A stretch of DNA of 11,150 nt, from positions 1 through 11,150 of the forward strand of contig JAFGQJ010000176.1 of assembly GCA_016935715.1 (NCBI GenBank), written 5' to 3'. The notes beneath the pieces are model-generated. The model was not told where the DNA came from. It did not search any database and saw only the letters and a program-made list of their open reading frames with translations. This DNA is from Spirochaetales bacterium (GTDB lineage Bacteria > Spirochaetota > Spirochaetia > SZUA-6 > DRHE01). The translations under genes and the position numbers were made by a program. Positions 7,139-11,150 of the stretch are shown here, piece by piece (position 1 is the stretch's first letter; the number at the start of each line of letters is the position of its first letter).

Positions 7139-8083
7139 ATGATTTTCGTGGTCGGCCACAACCCCGATTGGAAGAAGATCTACAGGATCCCCAGGATGGA
7201 GGTGGGCCGGGTCAATCGCCTGCAGTCGGCGGAGTTCTTCCCGGCCGGCAAGGGGGCCAACACGGCCCGGGTCCTGCGCGGCCTGGGGGAGAACGTGCTC
7301 CTGCTGAGCTTCCTCGGCGGCAGCAACGGGGATCGCTTCCGCCGGGCAGTCAGGGAGGAAGGCATTGCCCACCGCTATGTCCGGACGCTGGGTGAAACCC
7401 GAACCTGCGTCACGATCCTGGAGGATGGGGAGATCACCACCGAGCTCATCGAACCGGCCGCCTCCCTCAGACCTTCCGAGCTCAGGCGCTTCGACGGGCT
7501 GTTCGGCAAACATCTTGCCGCCGCAAAGCTGCTGGTGATAGCCGGCACATCCCTGCCCGGAGCGCCGGAGGATTGCTACCGCCGGTATGTCGAAGCGGCG
7601 AAGCGGCTCGGCATCCCGGTGATCCTCGACTCCTACAAGACCCAGGGCCGCGTCGCCCTGGACGGCTCCCCGACCGTCCTGAAAATCAATCTCTTCGAGC
7701 TGGAGAGCCTCACCGGAGGAAGCCCGACCGGAGGAAGCCTGTCCGATCCCGAGCAGCGCAAGGCGGCCTTCAGCCGGGTTCGCGACAGCTACGGCCTGGA
7801 GTGGATCGTCATTACCCGGGGGTCCGAGGGGATCGAAGGATTCGACGGCCGGCATCACCTCCGTGCCGTCAGCCCCGGGGTCGAGGTCCGCAACCCGATC
7901 GGAAGCGGTGATGCGGCAACCGCCGGGATCGCCTACACGCTGCTCCGGGGCCAGTCCCTGGAGCAGGCACTGCGCCGCTCCGCGGCTCTGGGCACGGCCA
8001 ACTGCCTGAATCTCTACCCGGGCCGGGTCGAGCCGTCGCACTACGAAGATCTCCTCACCAGGGTCGAGGTGCGGGAGTTCTGA
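7139..8083 (+). CDS. PfkB-family sugar-phosphate kinase (1-phosphofructokinase / LacC-like)
   Basis: This 314-residue protein is a ribokinase-fold kinase that transfers phosphate from ATP to a sugar or sugar phosphate. The first PfkB signature is PAGKGANTARVL (35-46), and the second is NPIGSGDAATAG with the catalytic base Asp258. VITRGSEGIEGF near residue 224 supplies the nucleotide-binding turn. The N-P-I-G-S-G-D form resembles tagatose-6-phosphate and fructose-1-phosphate kinases (LacC/FruK) more than ribokinases, but no phosphotransferase or sugar genes are adjacent, so the substrate is not assigned. It starts 1 bp after the mgtE stop, with little Shine-Dalgarno signal, so translation is probably coupled. 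Residues 192-201 read TGGSPTGGSL, a small tandem duplication. Its 3' end overlaps the opposing gene by 29 bp. Confidence 0.92.
   Translation: MIFVVGHNPDWKKIYRIPRMEVGRVNRLQSAEFFPAGKGANTARVLRGLGENVLLLSFLGGSNGDRFRRAVREEGIAHRYVRTLGETRTCVTILEDGEITTELIEPAASLRPSELRRFDGLFGKHLAAAKLLVIAGTSLPGAPEDCYRRYVEAAKRLGIPVILDSYKTQGRVALDGSPTVLKINLFELESLTGGSPTGGSLSDPEQRKAAFSRVRDSYGLEWIVITRGSEGIEGFDGRHHLRAVSPGVEVRNPIGSGDAATAGIAYTLLRGQSLEQALRRSAALGTANCLNLYPGRVEPSHYEDLLTRVEVREF
7712..7741 (+). repeat. 15-bp tandem duplication inside the PfkB kinase gene
   Basis: ACCGGAGGAAGCCCG (7712-7726) is followed at once by ACCGGAGGAAGCCTG (7727-7741), 14 of 15 bases identical. It is in frame and inserts five residues (TGGSP then TGGSL) in a loop after the N-x-x-E-L-E-S-L segment, where other family members have a single short turn. 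Confidence 0.9.
8055..8083. other. Tail-to-tail 29-bp overlap of two convergent genes
   Basis: The stop of the plus-strand kinase (TGA at 8081-8083) lies inside the 3' end of the minus-strand exported-protein gene, whose stop is at 8055-8057. No hairpin with a T-run is visible on either strand nearby, so the transcripts should overlap. Confidence 0.8.
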
Positions 8084-9494
8084 CGGACGCTTGCGGCCTT
8101 CCCCTCCCTCGCTGCCGCAGCTCCGCCTCCCAGCCCAGACGGAGAGTGAAATAGTCCGTCAGATCCTCCAGGCTCAGCGCCTTCCTTGTCTCCCCCCGGA
8201 GGTAGAGGCGTTTGCCCTCCCCGACAGCCTCGAGCGCGGCGGCCAGGTGGAATCCGCTCTCCTCTCCCCCCTGATACGCCACCTCCAGATCGATCTTCCC
8301 CCAGGAGGGACGATGCGCCGCCGACAGGCGCAGCTGCCCTGTCCGCCGCCCGGCCGTTTGCCGGCTCCCGACGGCTGCCAGCTCGAGACTCCAGGAACAC
8401 CACTCCAGAGACGCCGGGACCTCCAGGCGGCATTTCCGGTCCCCGGAACCGCGGCTCGACCACAGCAGCTCGAGCACGGCGTCCGCTCCTACACCCAGGA
8501 GGCAGCCGCCTCCGGTCGGCCACTGGAACCCGGCACCGCCGCTCAGACGGTCCCGGCTGCACCGAAAACCCTCCGGAAGCAGGGGCGGGCGCTCGATCTC
8601 CCTTCGGAAGCCGGCGTCGAGCCGGGCGGGACCGGACTCCCAATCCGCCCGCGCGGCCAGCAGCCACTCCAACCGCGCCCATTCGCCCTCCGGCGTCGCG
8701 AACCCGCTCGAGCAGTGTCCTGTCAGCAGCTCGAGTCCGGCTCTGGGAGCCTCCAGGCTCAGATGGAGGGCGCACAACGAGCCGGAGGTTGCGAACCGGC
8801 CTCCCGATGCCGCGGCAACTAGAAGCAGCCTCGCGCGATCGAGCTCGACGCTCAGTGAGCCGGCCAGGTGGGACACGAGCCCTCCGGGAAACGGCGGCTC
8901 CGCCTGGTACCAGGGCCCATCCAGAGGATCGGGCAATCCTTCCGGGGCAGCGGAGACCATTCCCACCAGCTCGCACCCGACCCTCCTTCCGAAGGGGATC
9001 GCCAGTCCGCTGCCCAGCTGGACACGGGAGGCTTCTCTTCCCGTGCCGAAGAGGCGCCAATGCCCCGGAACCAGGATCAGCTGCACGCCCTTCCGGCTGG
9101 CCACATCCAGATCGATATCGAGGGCGATCCCGGCGGACTCGGTGAAGACGTCACTTCCAGGTCCGTGGGCCAGGGGATTGTACAACTGGGCCAGGATACC
9201 TTCCAGGCAGACCGGTCCTGCCGTGAACAGCGGACTCGACACACCGAATGCCCACCGCTGCGGCCGGAGCACCGGATCGCAGCTTCTTCTGTTCGCCACG
9301 CACAGCAGACGGCAGCGGGAATCCCGGCCCAGCGGCAGATCGATCAGGAGGCGCGTTTTCATGCGCTGCAGGTCCTCCAGCTCGGTGCGCAGGGCAGCGG
9401 CCGCCCCGTCGCAGCAGGCGGGACATACACCCGAAACGAGCCGGAAGAGCAGGAGCAGGGCGGCGGCGGTACTGAAAGGGAATCGGGTGCTCAT
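8055..9494 (-). CDS. Exported cysteine-containing beta-rich protein of unknown function, 479 aa
   Basis: I do not recognise this family. Residues 1-23 look like a Sec signal peptide (STRFPFSTAAALLLLF core), followed by Cys24, Cys27 and Cys28; the residues before these cysteines do not fit a standard lipobox, so a lipoprotein is possible but not supported. The rest has short alternating hydrophobic and polar runs ending in aromatic or charged residues, plus segments such as WAFGVSSPLFTAGP and YNPLAHGPGSDVF, which suggests a beta-barrel or other surface beta fold. About 14 cysteines are spread along it, which is notable for an exported protein. The ATG at 9494 is chosen because the signal peptide begins there; a longer frame to 9620 adds Pro/Arg-rich sequence of no obvious value. 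No Shine-Dalgarno is visible. Several long overlapping open frames exist here because of high GC, but this is the only one with an export signal and protein-like composition. Confidence 0.72.
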   Translation of the reverse strand: MSTRFPFSTAAALLLLFRLVSGVCPACCDGAAAALRTELEDLQRMKTRLLIDLPLGRDSRCRLLCVANRRSCDPVLRPQRWAFGVSSPLFTAGPVCLEGILAQLYNPLAHGPGSDVFTESAGIALDIDLDVASRKGVQLILVPGHWRLFGTGREASRVQLGSGLAIPFGRRVGCELVGMVSAAPEGLPDPLDGPWYQAEPPFPGGLVSHLAGSLSVELDRARLLLVAAASGGRFATSGSLCALHLSLEAPRAGLELLTGHCSSGFATPEGEWARLEWLLAARADWESGPARLDAGFRREIERPPLLPEGFRCSRDRLSGGAGFQWPTGGGCLLGVGADAVLELLWSSRGSGDRKCRLEVPASLEWCSWSLELAAVGSRQTAGRRTGQLRLSAAHRPSWGKIDLEVAYQGGEESGFHLAAALEAVGEGKRLYLRGETRKALSLEDLTDYFTLRLGWEAELRQRGRGRPQASVRTPAPRPW

Positions 9495-9568
9495 GATACT
9501 GGTAGTGCAAAGGGCGTACCAGAGTGACCCCGGCGGGGAGCCGGCAGGCGCAGGCCGTGGGGCTCGCG

Positions 9569-9585
9569 ATTTACACGTATTTACA
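9569..9585. promoter_or_regulatory. Two ATTTACA direct repeats spaced one helical turn apart
   Basis: ATTTACA occurs at 9569-9575 and again at 9579-9585, a period of exactly 10 bp, which places both copies on the same face of the helix. They lie about 54-70 bases before the predicted ackA transcript start, a typical place for an activator. The role is inference. Confidence 0.4.
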
Positions 9586-9606
9586 ATCGAGCACTCCCTT
9601 CGATTG
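9584..9606. promoter_or_regulatory. Inverted repeat overlapping the ackA -35 box (candidate operator)
   Basis: CAATCGA (9584-9590) and TCGATTG (9600-9606) are perfect inverted arms around a 9-base spacer. The right arm shares three bases with the -35 hexamer at 9604-9609, so a bound protein would compete with or touch RNA polymerase. Confidence 0.45.
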
Positions 9607-9632
9607 ACAGATCCGGGCACGACCGGTATAGT
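9604..9632 (+). promoter_or_regulatory. Sigma-70-type promoter of ackA
   Basis: TTGACA (9604-9609, perfect -35) and TATAGT (9627-9632, five of six for -10) are separated by exactly 17 bases. The predicted start of transcription is near 9639, giving a leader of about 24 bases that contains the GGAGGA ribosome binding site. It is the best promoter match in the window. Confidence 0.8.
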
Positions 9633-9648
9633 GCAGCCGAAACCCCAC

Positions 9649-9654
9649 GGAGGA
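9649..9654 (+). promoter_or_regulatory. Ribosome binding site of ackA
   Basis: GGAGGA lies 8 bases before the ATG at 9663 and confirms that start. Confidence 0.8.
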
Positions 9655-9662
9655 AATCACGC

Positions 9663-11003
9663 ATGGACATCCTGACACTCAACTGCGGAAGCTCATCCTT
9701 GAAATACCAGCTCTATGACTGGGACGAGCGGCAGGTTCTGGCCAAGGGCATCGTGGAGCGGGTCACCGTAGGCGGTTCGTTCATCGAGCACTACGCCCGG
9801 GGCAAGGGCACCGTGAAAAGAGAGAGGGACTGCCCCAACCACAAGATTGCCCTGGAACTGATCCTGGAAATGCTGACCGACCCGGAAGTCGGGGCGATCC
9901 CGGATCTCAAGGAGATCAAGGCCGTGGGGCATCGGATGGTGCACGGGGGGGAGAAGTTTGCCCAGTCGGTGATCATCGACGACGAGGCGCTGAAAACGTT
10001 CAATGCCCTGGCCGACCTGGCGCCCCTGCACAATCCGCCGAACATCACCGGCGTGGAGGCGGCCCGGGAGGAGCTTCCCGATGTGCCCCACTGCGCGATT
10101 ATGGACACCGCCTGGCACCAGACCATGCCCCCCCACGCCTTCATCTATGCCCTGCCCTACGGCTGGTACGAGAAGTACGGCGTGCGCCGCTACGGCTTTC
10201 ACGGAACCTCCTTTCTCTACGTGGCCAAACGGGCGGCGGTGCTGCTGGGCAAGAACCCTTTCGACTGCAACCTCATCCTCCTGCACATCGGCAACGGAGT
10301 GAGCGCCAACGCCGTGCGGAGTGGCATCTCCGTGGATACGTCCATGGGCCTCACGCCGTTGGAAGGCCTGGTGATGGGGACCCGCGCCGGGGATCACGAT
10401 CCGGCCATCGGCTACTACATCATGGAGAAGGAAGGCCTGGCTCCCAAGGAGGTCGAGCAGATGCTCAACAAGAAGAGCGGCATCCTGGGCATCACCGAGA
10501 TCTTCACCGACCGGCGGGACGTGGAAACCGCGGCGGACAAGGGGGACGAGCGGGCCAGGCTGGCGATAGAGATCGAATCCTACCGGCTGAAGAAGTACAT
10601 CGGCTCCTACTTCGCCGCCCTGGGGCGGGTGGATGCGCTGGTGTTCACCGCCGGGGTCGGGGAAAAGGGAGCCGTCATCCGGGAAAAAGCGGTCGCCGGA
10701 TTGGAGGAGATGGGCATCAGGATCGATCCACAGCGCAACCTGCTGTCGCGCACCCGGAACGCCGAAACCCTGATCTCCACGCCCGATTCAGCGGTGAAGA
10801 TCTTCGTCATCCCCACGGATGAAGAGCTGGTCATGACCGAGGACACCTACGCCCTGCTCCAGGGCACCTACAAGGTTCACACGGATTTCACCTACAGCTT
10901 CCAGCATCCCGATTATCACAACAAGGAGCGGGACGAAGCCCTGGCTGAGGAATTGAAGGAGAAGCCGGAGCTGGCCGGCATCATCGCCGCTCCTCCTTCC
11001 TGA
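9663..11003 (+). CDS. ackA: Acetate kinase with a C-terminal extension
   Basis: AckA interconverts acetyl phosphate + ADP with acetate + ATP in the cytoplasm, the ATP-yielding last step of acetate fermentation, normally paired with phosphotransacetylase (not in this window). Its residues line up with the Methanosarcina enzyme almost number for number: Asn7, Ser10 and Ser12 (LNCGSSSLK), Arg91 (GHRMVHGGEKF), catalytic Asp148 (MDTAWHQTMP), His180 (YGFHGTSF) and Arg241 (GTRAGDHDPAI); Glu387/388 in PTDEELV completes the set. The His that usually follows GTS is Phe here. At 446 residues it is about 40 longer than usual; the extra part follows DTYALLQG and reads as a charged tail (HPDYHNKERDEALAEELKEK). 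It has its own strong promoter and possible operator, so it is probably regulated separately from its neighbours. Confidence 0.97.
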   Translation: MDILTLNCGSSSLKYQLYDWDERQVLAKGIVERVTVGGSFIEHYARGKGTVKRERDCPNHKIALELILEMLTDPEVGAIPDLKEIKAVGHRMVHGGEKFAQSVIIDDEALKTFNALADLAPLHNPPNITGVEAAREELPDVPHCAIMDTAWHQTMPPHAFIYALPYGWYEKYGVRRYGFHGTSFLYVAKRAAVLLGKNPFDCNLILLHIGNGVSANAVRSGISVDTSMGLTPLEGLVMGTRAGDHDPAIGYYIMEKEGLAPKEVEQMLNKKSGILGITEIFTDRRDVETAADKGDERARLAIEIESYRLKKYIGSYFAALGRVDALVFTAGVGEKGAVIREKAVAGLEEMGIRIDPQRNLLSRTRNAETLISTPDSAVKIFVIPTDEELVMTEDTYALLQGTYKVHTDFTYSFQHPDYHNKERDEALAEELKEKPELAGIIAAPPS

Positions 11004-11028
11004 AAAAGCGGCTTCACGAAACATCCTC

Positions 11029-11057
11029 TTTACAACCAATTCGCCCGGATCTATCAT
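11029..11057 (+). promoter_or_regulatory. Candidate promoter for the gene at the right edge
   Basis: TTTACA (11029-11034) and TATCAT (11052-11057) are each one mismatch from consensus and are 17 bases apart. The predicted transcript start is only about 7 bases before the ATG at 11071, so the leader would be very short. No terminator hairpin for ackA is visible between 11004 and 11028. Confidence 0.5.
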
Positions 11058-11070
11058 CTGATCAAAGAGT

Positions 11071-11150
11071 ATGTTGCGGTTCATCATCCGCCATCGTACC
11101 TTCATTACCTACCTGGCCGCCTATTTCTTCGGCGTCAGCACGTTTCTGCG
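11071..11150 (+). CDS. Start of a gene cut by the window edge (probable membrane or exported protein)
   Basis: Twenty-six codons are visible from ATG at 11071 and the frame is still open at the edge. The peptide begins with a basic stretch (MLRFIIRHR) followed by a hydrophobic, aromatic run (TYLAAYFFGVSTFL), which looks like a first membrane segment or signal anchor. The frame is closed upstream by TGA at 11059-11061, so the start is this ATG or the next codon, TTG. No ribosome binding site with normal spacing is visible (AGAG lies one base ahead of the ATG). The family cannot be told from this fragment. Confidence 0.5.
   Translation, partial: MLRFIIRHRTFITYLAAYFFGVSTFL

Larger units (their letters stand above)
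9495..9662. promoter_or_regulatory. Divergent control region between the exported-protein gene and ackA
   Basis: This 168-bp region separates two divergent genes. From left to right it holds a 6-bp inverted repeat CTGGTA/TACCAG (9499-9504 and 9517-9522) in the presumed leader of the minus-strand gene; a GC-rich stretch with CCCCGGCGGGG (9528-9538); two ATTTACA direct repeats; a 7-bp inverted repeat; and the ackA promoter and ribosome binding site. The last elements are listed separately. No clear sigma-70 promoter was found for the minus-strand gene. Confidence 0.6.

Noticed and set aside
5737..7161. 474-codon minus-strand open frame opposite mgtE
   Set aside because: Rich in His, Gln, Gly and Asp with no domain signature, and mgtE on the other strand is certain; a composition artefact.
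8186..9145. 319-codon plus-strand frame and other long frames opposite or overlapping the exported-protein gene
   Set aside because: Extremely Arg/Pro/Ser-rich with no start signals. The frame at 8055-9494 has an export signal and a normal composition. Some doubt remains because the region is open in many frames.
1..11150. tRNA, rRNA, riboswitch, CRISPR array, transposon ends or attachment sites
   Set aside because: No cloverleaf, spaced repeats, terminal inverted repeats or transposase motifs were seen; intergenic spaces are short and mgtE has no leader of its own.

Overview
The window is a GC-rich, densely coded bacterial chromosome segment. It holds nine complete protein genes and the first 26 codons of a tenth. 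There are no RNA genes, insertion sequences or CRISPR repeats, and no gene-free stretch longer than about 170 bases. The best taxonomic guess is a free-living or host-associated member of the Spirochaetales. From memory, murB, cysS and an extracytoplasmic-function (ECF) sigma factor gene also sit side by side in Treponema. The acetate kinase (motif YGFHGTSF, long C-terminal tail) also has an unusual form. This assignment is inference and not proven by the window.

Left block (about 8-4763, minus strand). Transcription runs leftward from a short divergent region at 4764-4852. The gene order is cysS (cysteinyl-tRNA synthetase), an ECF sigma factor, a zinc-binding membrane anti-sigma factor, an exported 171-residue protein, and a membrane-anchored protein with two IPT/TIG folds and a transglutaminase-like domain. 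The last four genes are spaced 13 bp, overlapping 4 bp (ATGA), and 13 bp, so they look like one envelope-signalling unit attached to a housekeeping gene. The transglutaminase-like domain keeps its His and Asp but has Pro where the catalytic Cys should be. A concentric dyad lies in the cysS-sigma gap and is the best candidate for a separate control point.

Centre block (4853-8083, plus strand). murB (peptidoglycan precursor reductase), mgtE (magnesium channel) and a PfkB-family sugar-phosphate kinase are joined by a 4-bp ATGA overlap and a 1-bp gap, so they probably form one transcript.

Right block. A minus-strand gene (8055-9494) encodes a cysteine-containing exported protein that I do not recognise. 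Its 3' end overlaps the kinase gene by 29 bp tail to tail. It is divergent from ackA (acetate kinase, 9663-11003, plus). The 168-bp space between them has a near-consensus sigma-70 promoter for ackA, with an inverted repeat overlapping the -35 box and two 7-bp direct repeats exactly 10 bp apart just upstream. After ackA, a second promoter-like sequence precedes a gene that runs off the right edge.

Most of the window is ordinary core metabolism. The parts that deserve a second look are the sigma/anti-sigma/pseudo-transglutaminase module and the ackA control region.
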